DNA from: Spirochaetota bacterium | GTDB lineage: Bacteria; Spirochaetota; Leptospiria; Turneriellales; Turneriellaceae | Length of the DNA stretch: 40,681 nucleotides | Direction of reading: 5' to 3' | Assembly: GCA_017302045.1 (NCBI GenBank) | Contig: JAFLED010000005.1 | Span: forward strand, 1-40,681 | Shown here: positions 7,231-15,976 of the stretch, in pieces | Numbering within the stretch: the first letter of the stretch is position 1 | How the letters are laid out: every line of letters begins with the position of its first letter | Translations under genes and position numbers: made by a program | Notes under the pieces: generated by a model | The model's input: only the letters and a program-made list of their open reading frames with translations | Told to the model about the DNA's origin: nothing | Database searches by the model: none

Positions 7231-8151
7231 ATGCAGGAAATACCGCTACACCAGATCGATAATTTCCTGATGCTTCTCAAATGGGCGCATCAAAAGGGAT
7301 TCGAAACCGCCGAGCCGCATATCATGGAGCCATTGCGGTTATATTACGGGCATAAAGACCATGAGGTGCATGAAAACCTGCACAAGAATCTCGAGCTGCA
7401 GAAGAAGGTGAAAGAGTGGCGCATCGTCGCCAACATCTACCGGCACATTTTTCATGTCCTGTGTTTCGAGCCAGACCATCATCCCTTATTCAAGATGCTG
7501 GGCGCGTTTCTCATCGATTTGCAGGCTGAACCGGCACTGCGCAAAACGACATTCGCTTTCGAATTTTTTAAGGCATTCGAATTTCCGTTGAAAAACCTGC
7601 AGTCGCTGGTGTCTAAAGAGGTCATGACGGGTATTCAAGAAGTCTTCGAGAGCCACGACGATGTACATGTTGTGGTTTCGCATAACCTGACGACGAACCA
7701 GCGCGAAGCCCTAAACGCCGAAGCGCGCGAGCTCTATAACAAGATAGAACTTGCTTATGCGCGCGGCGACGAGGCGAATCTCAGCTATCTGCTGGCGCAG
7801 TTCACCGGTCGTTTCTGCAATTTCCCGGAAGTGAAGTTTCGTAACGAAGTCGATGCCATCATCGTCAAGATCGCCGAAAATAACGGCGCCTTCAAGCAAG
7901 ATATGCGCTCGCGTCTTGCCGTCCGCCTTTTCCAGTCGATCGCGCGTTCGGCCGAAAAAATGGATATCAAGACTGCAGTGCGCGGTATTACGACTTATAT
8001 TATTACTTTCCAGGACGATCTCTCGCTGCCTTACCGCGAAGAGCTCGACCATATCGAAGAGAAGATGTATCACTTTATTCAGCAGCACAACCTCTGGCAT
8101 CGCGTGAAATTGCAGACCAGCAACTCGCGGCCGCAGGTGGTCAGGTCATAG
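7231..8151 (+). CDS. Helical protein of unknown function beside a STAS protein
   Basis: This 306-aa soluble protein has no signal peptide or membrane segment. It is almost entirely predicted helix, rich in Glu, Lys, His and Phe, for example HEVHENLHKNLELQKKVKEWR and DQDMRSRLAVRLFQSIARSAEKMD-like stretches. I do not recognise a family. It starts divergently from the PqqD-like gene across about 100 bp and lies 7 nt before the STAS gene, so the two are very likely co-transcribed. A regulatory partner of the STAS protein is a reasonable guess from position only. It shows neither the HATPase kinase motifs expected of an RsbW-type anti-sigma factor nor any other enzymatic signature. Confidence 0.7.
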   Translation: MQEIPLHQIDNFLMLLKWAHQKGFETAEPHIMEPLRLYYGHKDHEVHENLHKNLELQKKVKEWRIVANIYRHIFHVLCFEPDHHPLFKMLGAFLIDLQAEPALRKTTFAFEFFKAFEFPLKNLQSLVSKEVMTGIQEVFESHDDVHVVVSHNLTTNQREALNAEARELYNKIELAYARGDEANLSYLLAQFTGRFCNFPEVKFRNEVDAIIVKIAENNGAFKQDMRSRLAVRLFQSIARSAEKMDIKTAVRGITTYIITFQDDLSLPYREELDHIEEKMYHFIQQHNLWHRVKLQTSNSRPQVVRS

Positions 8152-8158
8152 GGGAATC

Positions 8159-8494
8159 ATGAGCATTCGGGTATCAAAACGCAACACAGAAAAAGACGCG
8201 ATTTTTCAGTTGGAGGGCAGGCTCGACACGGCCGGCAGTGCAATTCTCAAGCTCGAACTGGATATGGCAACGCAGAACCCAACCGGTAACATTATCATCG
8301 ATATGAGTAAGGTCAGCTTCATCAGTTCTGCGGGTATCGGCATTACTGTCAAAGCGCAGTCGATTCTGAAACAGAAAGGTTTCGAAGTGCGTGTCGCCGC
8401 AGCAACTGAAGAGGTCAAAAAGGTTTATGATCTGCTCGGTTTCTCTCATGTGGTGAAGCTTTTCCCAACGCTCAACGACGCGCTGAAAGCCTGA
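8159..8494 (+). CDS. STAS-domain anti-sigma factor antagonist
   Basis: The 111-aa product is a single STAS domain: FQLEGRLDTAGSAILKLEL, then NIIIDMSKVSFISSAGIGI, which contains the Ser-Ser-Ala-Gly site where the anti-sigma kinase phosphorylates family members, then a C-terminal amphipathic helix (EEVKKVYDLLGFSHVVKLF). Antagonists of this type bind an anti-sigma factor when unphosphorylated and release the sigma factor; SpoIIE-type phosphatases reactivate them. Two such phosphatases lie in this window (9658-11172 and 22893-24587), but no kinase or sigma-B-type factor is adjacent. It probably shares a transcript with the unknown helical protein just upstream. Confidence 0.92.
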   Translation: MSIRVSKRNTEKDAIFQLEGRLDTAGSAILKLELDMATQNPTGNIIIDMSKVSFISSAGIGITVKAQSILKQKGFEVRVAAATEEVKKVYDLLGFSHVVKLFPTLNDALKA

Positions 8495-8643
8495 GTTATA
8501 AGCTCGCGAAGCTGCGTTAAATCCGCGAACGCGGCGCGGCAATTTTTCTCTGCACCGATACAGGCCGAATGGCCGAAAATGGAAGTAGCCCCCAATGCAC
8601 CTCGGCCTACGGTTTCGAGGATACCTGGGGTATATTCTGAATT

Positions 8644-9615
8644 ATGCGACGCATACGGTCATTTGCAAAAACAACATCGTATCTCCTGACTTTTATGATT
8701 TTTTGTGGGGGCATCGCGCAGGGCGCCGACACAACCGCCAAACCTGCGGATTCCGCACTGGCTAAAGTCGAGAATTTCGGTCCTAACCCCGGCAACCTTT
8801 CGATGTACGAATACGTACCCGAGTATGTCGCCGAAAACAAGCTGGCGCTGGTTGTGGCGCTGCACGGATGCAACGGTTCGGCGAAACAATTTTCGAAAGC
8901 GGGCTTCAACGAACTCGCGGAAAAGTACGGCTTCATCGTACTTTATCCCGAACAAAAAACGGAAAATAACAATATCCGCTGTTTTAATCACTCGCGCCCG
9001 AATATGGCATCGGCGCGCGAGCGCGAGTCTGCGTCGATCTTACAGATGATCAGTTATATGATTGCAGAACATGGCATCAGTAAGAAGTACGTTTTTATTA
9101 CGGGGTTCTCTTCAGGCGGCCAGTTTGCGAATATTCTCGCGGCGACATACCCCGAAACTTTCAGGGCCGCGGCTATCATCGGCGCGGGAGGTTATGTCTG
9201 TAAGCCGGGCCACGCAGGTATACGCGAGTTTGCCGAATGCGACGACGAAGAAGACGAAATGGACGAGGCGCTGCTGCACATTCCTGGAAAGCCGCTGCGC
9301 TGGCCCAAGATCAGCATCTGGCACGGCAAAAAAGATAAAAATGTGCCTTATAGCGCCATGGAGCTGGCGGTCGAGCAATGGAAGTTTGCGCATAAGATTC
9401 GCCGTAAACGCCATACGAAAAAGAAGCTACCCGGTGACATACTCTACCAGGCTTACAAAACTTCGCGCGGGCATGTCATGATCGAAAGTTATTCGATGAA
9501 CTCGCGCGCACATACGGTGCCCGTGAGTGAAAACTGCGGTATTCCCGGCGGGGATTTTAGCCTTGAAAAAATATGTTTTGCGCGCAAGGCGATTCAGTTT
9601 TTTGGCATTCATTGA
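8644..9615 (+). CDS. Secreted PHB-depolymerase-like esterase (alpha/beta hydrolase)
   Basis: The 323-aa product starts with a signal peptide (RRIRSFAKTTSYLLTFMIFCGGIAQGAD). It then shows the poly-hydroxybutyrate depolymerase/feruloyl esterase pattern: an oxyanion-hole strand LVVALHGCNGSAKQF, the nucleophile elbow GFSSGGQFAN (G-x-S-x-G), a candidate Asp in IWHGKKDKNVP and a candidate His in SRAHTVPV near the C-terminus. It would hydrolyse esters outside the cytoplasm; the substrate (polyester, acylated sugar or lipid) cannot be read from sequence. The insert ECDDEEDEMDE between the Ser and Asp is strikingly acidic. It stands alone between the STAS and phosphatase genes; TATATT 11 nt before the ATG could be a -10 element, which would leave a very short leader. 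Confidence 0.85.
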   Translation: MRRIRSFAKTTSYLLTFMIFCGGIAQGADTTAKPADSALAKVENFGPNPGNLSMYEYVPEYVAENKLALVVALHGCNGSAKQFSKAGFNELAEKYGFIVLYPEQKTENNNIRCFNHSRPNMASARERESASILQMISYMIAEHGISKKYVFITGFSSGGQFANILAATYPETFRAAAIIGAGGYVCKPGHAGIREFAECDDEEDEMDEALLHIPGKPLRWPKISIWHGKKDKNVPYSAMELAVEQWKFAHKIRRKRHTKKKLPGDILYQAYKTSRGHVMIESYSMNSRAHTVPVSENCGIPGGDFSLEKICFARKAIQFFGIH

Positions 9616-9657
9616 GCGTCTCCGGGACGTATAGCCCGCGAGCCGGGCACTAAGCCT

Positions 9658-11172
9658 GTGGATATACCCCGTAAAAAAATATCCATCATCACCAAGATAT
9701 TTTCTGTTTTTTTGGCGATTACGGCTCTCGATCTTTCGGCAATTTATATTTTTACAGCAACCGGGCAGATCGACCAGATCGGCCGTAACGGGCTGCTCAT
9801 TGCCGAAAATGCCGCGTTGAAACTCCTGCAGCTTTTGCGCGAAGTAAAATCGATCGACCCGATGGCCGATGCGGGTTTCAGAAAGAAATTCGCAATCGCA
9901 GCCGACTCGGGCAGCGCTTCGTTTAAAGACTGCGCGACGATCGGGCCCGACGGCAAGCCTGTGGGCGATACCGGCGGACGTATTTCGCCGCGCGCGCTCA
10001 AGGCATTGCGTCTTTATGAAGCCGAAAGTCGTCTGTTCTTCAGCGATCTCGCGCTCGGTGATTTTTCTGCGGATGTTTTTGTACCTTTTCGGCCCGGCGC
10101 ACAAAGCGGGCTCTATGTTTTTGCCTGCAGCGTGCCGCTCGAGTCGATACGCGAATCTTTCGACAGACTCTTGCGTGTGAGTCTCATCATTCTCGCGGTA
10201 ACGCTGGTCATGCAGGCGGGCCTCGCCTGGTTTATCTACTTTCTTTTCATACGCCGCCTGCGCGCGCTCGAAAAAGCCACCGTCAAGATCGGCCAGGGCG
10301 ATTTCAGCGAGGTGTTCAAGACCGGCAAGCGCAGCGACGAAATCGATCACCTCGCCGAAACATTCAACGAGATGCGTCTCGCGCTGGCAGAAAAGACCCG
10401 CGTGCTCGAGAATACACTGTTCGATCTTGAGAAGGCAAACTTTAATCTCGAAGGCGATCTGATTCTTGGTGAAGAAATTCAGCAAAGTATTCTACCGGAA
10501 AAAAATGCGGGAAAAAATCTCTCGTGGCAGGTGACATACCGCCCGCTGAGCAAAGTTTCCGGCGATCTCTACGACATTTACGATCTCGCGGGCGGGGCGA
10601 CGGGTATTCTGCAGTTCGACGCGTCGGGCCACGGCGTACCGGCTGCGCTGTTGACCATGATGGCGAAGACCGCTTTCGTCGAAGCGATTCAAAAAACCGT
10701 GTGGCCCAACCAGGTCATTGCTTTCGTCAACGACGAGCTCTCGCAGCATCTGCAAAAAACCGGCAACTTTCTCACGGCGTTCTATGCCGTTGTCAGGCCG
10801 AACGGTAAGATGACCTATTGCAATGCCGCGCACACGCGTATCGTGATTCTGCGCGCGGGGGGCAAGATTGAACTTCTCGACCCGACCTCGCTCAGCATCG
10901 GCTTTGCACCGCCGGGTATCGGTTCGTTTCACGCCGCCGAGGCCGATCTACACCCCGGCGACCGGGTGATTGTACATACCGACGGTCTCAGCGAAACCGT
11001 CACGAAGTCGGGAAAACCCTTCGAGACAGACGGGCTTTTGGCTCTGCTCGAGGCGAACCGCCGGCTCGATCTCAAGGCGATGCATGCCGCGGTCGTCGAC
11101 GGCTGGAACGCGCAGGTCGAACGCAGCGCGATCGAAGATGATGTGACTATTGTTTCTTTCGAATTCCGATGA
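9658..11172 (+). CDS. Membrane SpoIIE/RsbU-type PP2C phosphatase with HAMP domain
   Basis: The 504-aa product has a first membrane segment (ITKIFSVFLAITALDLSAIYIF), an extracytoplasmic sensor region of about 140 residues, and a second membrane segment (SLIILAVTLVMQAGLAWFIYFLF). A HAMP linker follows (RRLRALEKATVKIGQGDFSEVF), then a short coiled coil and a PP2C/SpoIIE domain. Metal-binding signatures are visible: KVSGDLYDIYDL, FDASGHGVPAALLTMM, VHTDGLSE and EDDVTIV. Such proteins dephosphorylate STAS antagonists in response to an external signal. The start is GTG at 9658. Its stop overlaps the start of the TPR gene (ATGA, 11169-11172), so the two are coupled. The STAS protein at 8159 is a natural candidate substrate, inferred from proximity. 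Confidence 0.92.
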   Translation: MDIPRKKISIITKIFSVFLAITALDLSAIYIFTATGQIDQIGRNGLLIAENAALKLLQLLREVKSIDPMADAGFRKKFAIAADSGSASFKDCATIGPDGKPVGDTGGRISPRALKALRLYEAESRLFFSDLALGDFSADVFVPFRPGAQSGLYVFACSVPLESIRESFDRLLRVSLIILAVTLVMQAGLAWFIYFLFIRRLRALEKATVKIGQGDFSEVFKTGKRSDEIDHLAETFNEMRLALAEKTRVLENTLFDLEKANFNLEGDLILGEEIQQSILPEKNAGKNLSWQVTYRPLSKVSGDLYDIYDLAGGATGILQFDASGHGVPAALLTMMAKTAFVEAIQKTVWPNQVIAFVNDELSQHLQKTGNFLTAFYAVVRPNGKMTYCNAAHTRIVILRAGGKIELLDPTSLSIGFAPPGIGSFHAAEADLHPGDRVIVHTDGLSETVTKSGKPFETDGLLALLEANRRLDLKAMHAAVVDGWNAQVERSAIEDDVTIVSFEFR

Positions 11173-12476
11173 GTAAAATGCCGACGGCATACCATACCGT
11201 AGCGCTGCCCTTTGCCGTGCTGTCGCTGCTGTTGGCGCTCGGGTTTCTGCGCTTCACCGCCGGCATTGAAACCGACGGATTGCGGCACCGCCTAAATAGT
11301 CTGACCTTACGCGCCGAATCGGTCGATGCTTCCGATATTCTCATTCGCCTCGAAGAAGAACTCAAAAACAATACTCAAAGACCCGAGAAAAAACAGATAC
11401 CCGAAGAAGAGCTGCGTCTATTGACCGCTTTTCCCGAACGCGCCTCGGGCGATGCGGGCTGGCTTTCGGCCGAATCGCTGCCGGTGAAATTTTTCCGCTC
11501 GCTGATTACGCTGATGCAGCGCGCCGCGGGAGTGCGCCCCGTGCAGCACATCTATCTCGACGACGAACTCGATCTCGTGACGCTCGCGTATAATCTCGAA
11601 CGCCGCCGCTATTATGCCGAAGCACTCGTCACGTTTCAAAAGGCTCTGAAACCGCATGTCTCGCCGGCCACACGCGATTTTATACGCCTGCATTCGGGGT
11701 TTGATTTCTTTTTTCTCGCCGAATACGAATCGGCGCGCAACGCCTGGAAAGATGTTGCGGCCGCACCGGCGAGCGAAGCGAACCGGGTGTTGGCAGAAAA
11801 ACTCATCGCCTGGTTTGACCGCTTTATGGCGCGGCGTGACAAAACACAGCTCTTGCCCGACAAAAAAGCGCGCGCTCTCGGGTTTTACCGCATCATGGCA
11901 TACAAAGACGCGCTCGAGTCATTGACACAGGTTGCTGAGAACGAACGCGACCAGAATTATTATTACCTGCGCGGCCGCGCGCACGAGGCGCCGGGTGAGT
12001 ACCAGGCGGCGGTTGAAGATTACCGTAAGAGTATAGCGAAAAACCGGCAAAGCGATGTTGCGGCGCTGGCGCATCGACGGTTATATCTCATGGGTGCGCT
12101 CTACCGCCGCAACGACCGCCTTGCCGAAGCGGCTAAAACCGGTGGCACAGCATTGGGGGATGCCCCCTTTTTCGCTGCAGTGGCGCCGTATGTGGGAAAT
12201 CCCACCCCGGTTAAAGGCGCGAAGTCTGAAAAAGATTATGTGCCCGAGGAGGCATACCAGGATCTCATACGTGCCGCAGGAGAGAAAATTACCGAAAAGC
12301 CCGAGCCTGTGAAAAAGAAGTACCTTAGGGTGCGGATAAAAACCGTGAACGGTTCGGTCATCACGGGGCGACAGCTGGGCGCCACAGCAGAACTGGTCAT
12401 TGTCGAAAACGAGAATGGACGATTCCGAATCCCAACCGACGACATCGAATCGAAAGAAATTGTGTCCGGTAATTGA
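11169..12476 (+). CDS. Membrane-anchored TPR protein with C-terminal NG-x(3)-G domain
   Basis: The 435-aa product has an N-terminal membrane anchor (TVALPFAVLSLLLALGFLRF). TPR-like helices span about residues 130-330, for example EALVTFQKALKPHVSP and YLRGRAHEAPGEYQAAVEDY. The C-terminal 48 residues form a beta-rich module, VRIKTVNGSVITGRQLG…GRFRIPTDDIESKEI. The same module ends the FecR protein at 13078 and the one at 37908 and opens the barrel protein at 13991. The gene overlaps the SpoIIE phosphatase by 4 nt, so it may scaffold or sense for that protein. No enzymatic motif is seen. Confidence 0.75.
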   Translation: MSKMPTAYHTVALPFAVLSLLLALGFLRFTAGIETDGLRHRLNSLTLRAESVDASDILIRLEEELKNNTQRPEKKQIPEEELRLLTAFPERASGDAGWLSAESLPVKFFRSLITLMQRAAGVRPVQHIYLDDELDLVTLAYNLERRRYYAEALVTFQKALKPHVSPATRDFIRLHSGFDFFFLAEYESARNAWKDVAAAPASEANRVLAEKLIAWFDRFMARRDKTQLLPDKKARALGFYRIMAYKDALESLTQVAENERDQNYYYLRGRAHEAPGEYQAAVEDYRKSIAKNRQSDVAALAHRRLYLMGALYRRNDRLAEAAKTGGTALGDAPFFAAVAPYVGNPTPVKGAKSEKDYVPEEAYQDLIRAAGEKITEKPEPVKKKYLRVRIKTVNGSVITGRQLGATAELVIVENENGRFRIPTDDIESKEIVSGN

Positions 12477-12528
12477 CGCACCGCACTCTGCCTATAAATG
12501 ACTTGTTAGAGCCTTTGGCTTGCCGATC

Positions 12529-13077
12529 ATGGTAAAAATGTCCGGCGACAGAGAGCTGAACGAGTCTCTACGCAAAATTTACGAGGCGGAGGGCCCTAAA
12601 TTGTACGGATATCTCGTCAAAAAAGCCGGCGCGACGCTCGCCGAAGACATCATGCAAGAGGCCTTCACCCGGCTCTTTACTCGCATGCGCAAGATGGCCG
12701 ATATCGCCAATGCGCGCGCCTACCTGTTCCAGATCGCGCGCCACCTGCTCTACCATGAAACTGCGGCTTCGGCGAAATTCACCTCCGATGCAATGCTCGA
12801 AAATAAGCCCGCCCCGCAGGGTAAGGCCGATTCAGACCGGCTGGCCGAGAACGATCTTCTGTCGACTTTGGGTGAGGCGGTAAAAATTCTCAACCCGAAA
12901 GAAGCCGAGATTTTCGAAATGCGCTGGAATCTCGATCTGACGCAGGTTGAAATTGCTGCGGCGCTCGGCAAAAGCGAGCGGCAGATACGCCGCGATCTCG
13001 AAAAGATTGTGTCTAAGCTGCGCGCTTTCTTCAAAGAAAAAGGCTGGGGAGACGCTGCGACGGCGCTCGAGGGTTAA
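12529..13077 (+). CDS. ECF-type RNA polymerase sigma factor
   Basis: The product has about 182 aa. Region 2 is visible as YGYLVKKAGATLAEDIMQEAFTRLF followed by NARAYLFQIARHLLY. Region 4 follows as LNPKEAEIFEMRWNLDLTQVEIAAALGKSERQIRRDLEKI, a typical helix-turn-helix for the -35 element. I chose the ATG at 12529; a TTG at 12520 and an ATG at 12538 are in frame, and none has a strong ribosome binding site. The FecR-type gene starts directly after its stop (TAA-ATG). Sigma plus FecR is the usual layout for a membrane-signalled ECF system. No adjacent TonB receptor is present; the third gene is a barrel with a different architecture. Confidence 0.9.
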   Translation: MVKMSGDRELNESLRKIYEAEGPKLYGYLVKKAGATLAEDIMQEAFTRLFTRMRKMADIANARAYLFQIARHLLYHETAASAKFTSDAMLENKPAPQGKADSDRLAENDLLSTLGEAVKILNPKEAEIFEMRWNLDLTQVEIAAALGKSERQIRRDLEKIVSKLRAFFKEKGWGDAATALEG

Positions 13078-13989
13078 ATGAAGAAAGAAGAACTGAAAGA
13101 AGAATTCTTTAATTATCTCACCGAGACCCCCTCGAAAGGCCGCGACAAAATTGCGCGCCTCGCCGCAGATGAAATTCAGGCGGCATCGCTTGCGCCGCCC
13201 GACGCGCTCTGGCTCAAGATTCAAAAAAAAATCTCTGAACAGCGTGCCGTCGAGCCTTCGGGTTTCGGTGCGAAGCTGAAATCCCTGTTCTCGCCGCCGC
13301 TGATGCCGGCGCTGGCACTCGGTGCGATCGGTATTCTGGTCGGGGCATTCATTCTTCTGAACCAGGGTAGTACGCCGAAAGAAGTGCCGCTCGTTGAAAT
13401 CACGAAGGCGATTCCCAAACAAAAGGGGGATGTATTGCTCGCGCAGGGTATACGCATCGAGAATCTCGGCGGCGGCTCTGTTTCTCGCGTGGCCGGCAAC
13501 ACAGATAAAATCGTCTTATCCAGCGGTTCGTGGCAGATGGTGCTCGATCACAAGGCGCTTGAAAAACCCGTGCAGTTTATTTTTCCCGGTGGAGCGGTCG
13601 AACCCCTGGGTACGGCTTTCACCGTAAGCATCGGCGCCGACGGCACCGCCGTTAATCTGACAGAGGGCAGAATTCGCCTTTATGAACGCGACGCTACCGA
13701 TACCCAAAAATGGAAAACCCGTGAGGCCGCCGCGCCGTTTCAGGGCATGCTGAAACCATCGCCCGTTGAAACCGAAATAAAAACCGAAACCGAAGTTGTC
13801 GAAAAAAAGAAAGAGAAACCGTCGAAGTACGCTAACTATGTCGGTAAAAATATCACGGTCGAACTCAAGAATGGTGACCGCCTTTCGGGCAGGTTGCGCG
13901 CCGCAAAAGACGGTGTGCTTTCGCTGGCGGGTGCGTCGGGCAATTTGCGCGTACGCGAACGCGACGTTGTCGCTATCAGCAGAAACTAA
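13078..13989 (+). CDS. FecR-type membrane regulator (putative anti-sigma) with C-terminal NG-x(3)-G domain
   Basis: The 303-aa product has a short cytoplasmic N-terminus with an anti-sigma-like helical segment (KEEFFNYLTETPSKGRDKIARL) and one membrane span (LMPALALGAIGILVGAFILL). The periplasmic FecR domain contains VLSSGSWQMVLDHKA, GGAVEPLGTAFTVSIGADGTAVNLTEGRIRLY, the usual 'G-T-x-F-x-V' and 'V-x-L-x-E-G-x-x' strands. A charged Lys/Glu linker follows, then a C-terminal beta module (VELKNGDRLSGRLRA…GNLRVRERDVVAIS). It starts immediately after the sigma-factor stop, so it is very likely the cognate regulator. The beta module is shared with the next gene and with two others in the window. Confidence 0.85.
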   Translation: MKKEELKEEFFNYLTETPSKGRDKIARLAADEIQAASLAPPDALWLKIQKKISEQRAVEPSGFGAKLKSLFSPPLMPALALGAIGILVGAFILLNQGSTPKEVPLVEITKAIPKQKGDVLLAQGIRIENLGGGSVSRVAGNTDKIVLSSGSWQMVLDHKALEKPVQFIFPGGAVEPLGTAFTVSIGADGTAVNLTEGRIRLYERDATDTQKWKTREAAAPFQGMLKPSPVETEIKTETEVVEKKKEKPSKYANYVGKNITVELKNGDRLSGRLRAAKDGVLSLAGASGNLRVRERDVVAISRN

Positions 13990-13990
13990 A

Positions 13991-15052
13991 ATGCGTGCAG
14001 TTCTCATTGCTCTCGTGTTCATGCTCTCCGCACCCGTTTTCGCAACCGTCATCGTCCAGAAAAACGGCGACGTTATCAGCGGGCGTATTCTCGAAGAGAA
14101 GGCGGATAAATATGTCTTTCAAAGCCCTTACGGTAAATTGCAGATAGCTAAAGCCAATGTCGCAAAACTGATTCTCGATGAAAAAACCCTCGAGCTGAAG
14201 AATGTTACGGTGGGGGATAAAACCGTGAAGGCGCGGCTTGTCGATCAGAACAACAATACATCCGTCTATCTGACCGAAGATGGCCGTACGATTCGCAAAG
14301 ATGAAAAGAAAGAAGACGCTGAAAAAAAGCCGGTCGAACCGGAAAAACCGGCCCAGCCCGCGGGTAAGGCCGCGCGCGACTGGCTTTTGGTTTCGCTGTC
14401 GGGCTCTTATGGCCTTGGTAGTTTTCAGCAGGTCAGTTCTGATGCTTCTACCGGTGGCATGCCCCCGTTCAGCCAGGCTTTGCGCACGGGTAGCCTCGGC
14501 GTTCAGGTGAACGCACACTATGTTCTTTTCTCCTATCTCGGTGTCGGTGTCGCCGGCGCGTTTCAATCGTGGTCCAACAAGGCTTCACTGCCCGGTGGCA
14601 ACGGCGGCCCGCCGATTGGTTATGATACCTCGACCAGCAACATGTCTTTCTTTGGCGGCGGTGCGATTGCGTTCTCTTTTCTGGGCAATTTAGGCAGCCG
14701 TGGCGCTGCGCATGATTTGCGGCTCGAAGTACAGGGGGGAATTTCCATGAACCGCGCGAACATGGATCTGACTTTCACCAGCGGCGTTTCAGGTACTGCA
14801 GCCGCCAGCGGACGCAATAACACGGCGGCGTTGCAGGCACAGCTTGCTTATTATTACAGTTTTACGGAGTCGTTCCGTTTGCGCCTCGGTTTCGGTTACT
14901 ACCGCGCGTTCTATAGCCAGATCTATGATCCCGGGTTACAGACGAATGCCGCGTTAGGCAGTTTCAAAACTGATTTCGAGAAAAACCTGGGCAGTACGGC
15001 CAGCAATCCGCAGGTGCTCTCAGTGCTGATTGGCGCCGAAATCGGTTTCTGA
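13991..15052 (+). CDS. Outer-membrane beta-barrel protein with N-terminal NG-x(3)-G domain
   Basis: The 353-aa product starts at ATG 13991, one base after the FecR stop. A signal peptide (MRAVLIALVFMLSAPVFA) is followed directly by a beta module (VIVQKNGDVISGRILEEK…GKLQIAKANVAKLIL), a second, weaker copy-like stretch (VKARLVDQNNNTSVYLTEDGRTI), a Lys/Glu/Pro linker, and a barrel of about 220 residues ending '…VLIGAEIGF' with terminal Phe. The barrel shows alternating hydrophobic strands and Gly-rich turns. It is the third gene of the sigma/FecR operon and may be either the sensed envelope component or the effector. The exact function is unknown. Confidence 0.8.
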   Translation: MRAVLIALVFMLSAPVFATVIVQKNGDVISGRILEEKADKYVFQSPYGKLQIAKANVAKLILDEKTLELKNVTVGDKTVKARLVDQNNNTSVYLTEDGRTIRKDEKKEDAEKKPVEPEKPAQPAGKAARDWLLVSLSGSYGLGSFQQVSSDASTGGMPPFSQALRTGSLGVQVNAHYVLFSYLGVGVAGAFQSWSNKASLPGGNGGPPIGYDTSTSNMSFFGGGAIAFSFLGNLGSRGAAHDLRLEVQGGISMNRANMDLTFTSGVSGTAAASGRNNTAALQAQLAYYYSFTESFRLRLGFGYYRAFYSQIYDPGLQTNAALGSFKTDFEKNLGSTASNPQVLSVLIGAEIGF

Positions 15053-15099
15053 GCCGCGCTGCACTGTCAGTTTTTTTTCAACAGAAACCGCCAGCAGGC

Positions 15100-15942
15100 T
15101 TACTTCGGGTACGCGAAGGGCAGGCTCACCGGTTGTCCCATGATGTTAAATTCGACCGCCGAGGTGAAGCGGTAATCGGTCGAATTCAGATCGCGCAATT
15201 TGGGTACGAGATCGACGATGTCGCGGCCGCGCAGGTTTACCGGAATACTGATCTGCGCATCGGAGTTTTTCGTTAGGGTCTGGTTTTGTTTCGTGCCGCT
15301 CACAACATTCGTGCCCGCGGCGGTAAATCCGTATTCTATCTTCGGAATCTTGATGTCGAAGGGGTTCGAGTTCTTGACATTGAACTTGAGATTGAATGTC
15401 GCACTGGGATTCAGCGGGTTCGAGAAGTTCATGCTGCCGAAATCGAGTGAACCGAATGCAACGTGGGGCAGCTTGGGTACCGGAACGACTTTGCTGCCTT
15501 CGATGGGCACTTCGATGTTGCCGATCATCTGGTTGACATAGATACCGACGGCGCCCTTGAGCGCAATTTCAACCGAATCTTTTTTCGCGAATTCAAAGAT
15601 GGCCTCGACCGTCTCGACATAACGCACGCGCTGTACGATAGAAAAGTCTGTCGATTCGTTCGGCTTAATCACTACGTTTTTATCGTTCTGCGCGTCGATC
15701 ATGCGTTTGCCGTCGACGGAGATCTGGAAGGCGAGTCTGGAGAAAGTAATACCGAAACTCACTTTGTTTTTGATGGTGTAGATATATTCGATATCGGCGC
15801 CTTCAAAATCGAAGCCCTTGAGCTGAATGTCTTTCAGCGTGATGGTGGGAGCGTATTCGCTGAGTGCGTTTTGCAGCAGCGAGCAGGAAAGTACGGGAAT
15901 CAGGGTGACGAGCAGGACGAGGGGTCTGAAAAAACGACGCAT
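15100..15942 (-). CDS. LEA14-like (WHy domain) lipoprotein
   Basis: The 280-aa product has a lipoprotein signal peptide with lipobox VLSCS (Cys20). Two beta-sandwich repeats of the late-embryogenesis-abundant LEA14/WHy type follow. The first includes ITLKDIQLKGFDFEGADIEYIYTIKN and VSFGITFSRLAFQISVDGKR; the second includes FGSMNFSNPLNPSATFNLKFNVKNSNPFDIKIPKIEYGFTAAG. The 'N-P-N/F-x-x-x-I-x-x-x-x-Y' pattern of the family is clear. In bacteria these are envelope proteins of uncertain role, often linked to stress. The gene converges on the barrel gene at 15052, with a T-rich stretch between them but no clear terminator stem. Confidence 0.8.
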   Translation of the reverse strand: MRRFFRPLVLLVTLIPVLSCSLLQNALSEYAPTITLKDIQLKGFDFEGADIEYIYTIKNKVSFGITFSRLAFQISVDGKRMIDAQNDKNVVIKPNESTDFSIVQRVRYVETVEAIFEFAKKDSVEIALKGAVGIYVNQMIGNIEVPIEGSKVVPVPKLPHVAFGSLDFGSMNFSNPLNPSATFNLKFNVKNSNPFDIKIPKIEYGFTAAGTNVVSGTKQNQTLTKNSDAQISIPVNLRGRDIVDLVPKLRDLNSTDYRFTSAVEFNIMGQPVSLPFAYPK

Positions 15943-15976
15943 GGCGCGTTGAAAGGCAACAGAGGGGCTGCGTCAA

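Noticed and set aside
9427-10485. 352-aa open frame on the minus strand
   Set aside because: It is antisense to the esterase and SpoIIE phosphatase genes, both with clear family motifs; the translation is Cys/Arg/His-rich and unlike a protein.
15053-15099. Terminator between the convergent genes ending at 15052 and 15100
   Set aside because: A run of eight T is present but no convincing GC stem precedes it.
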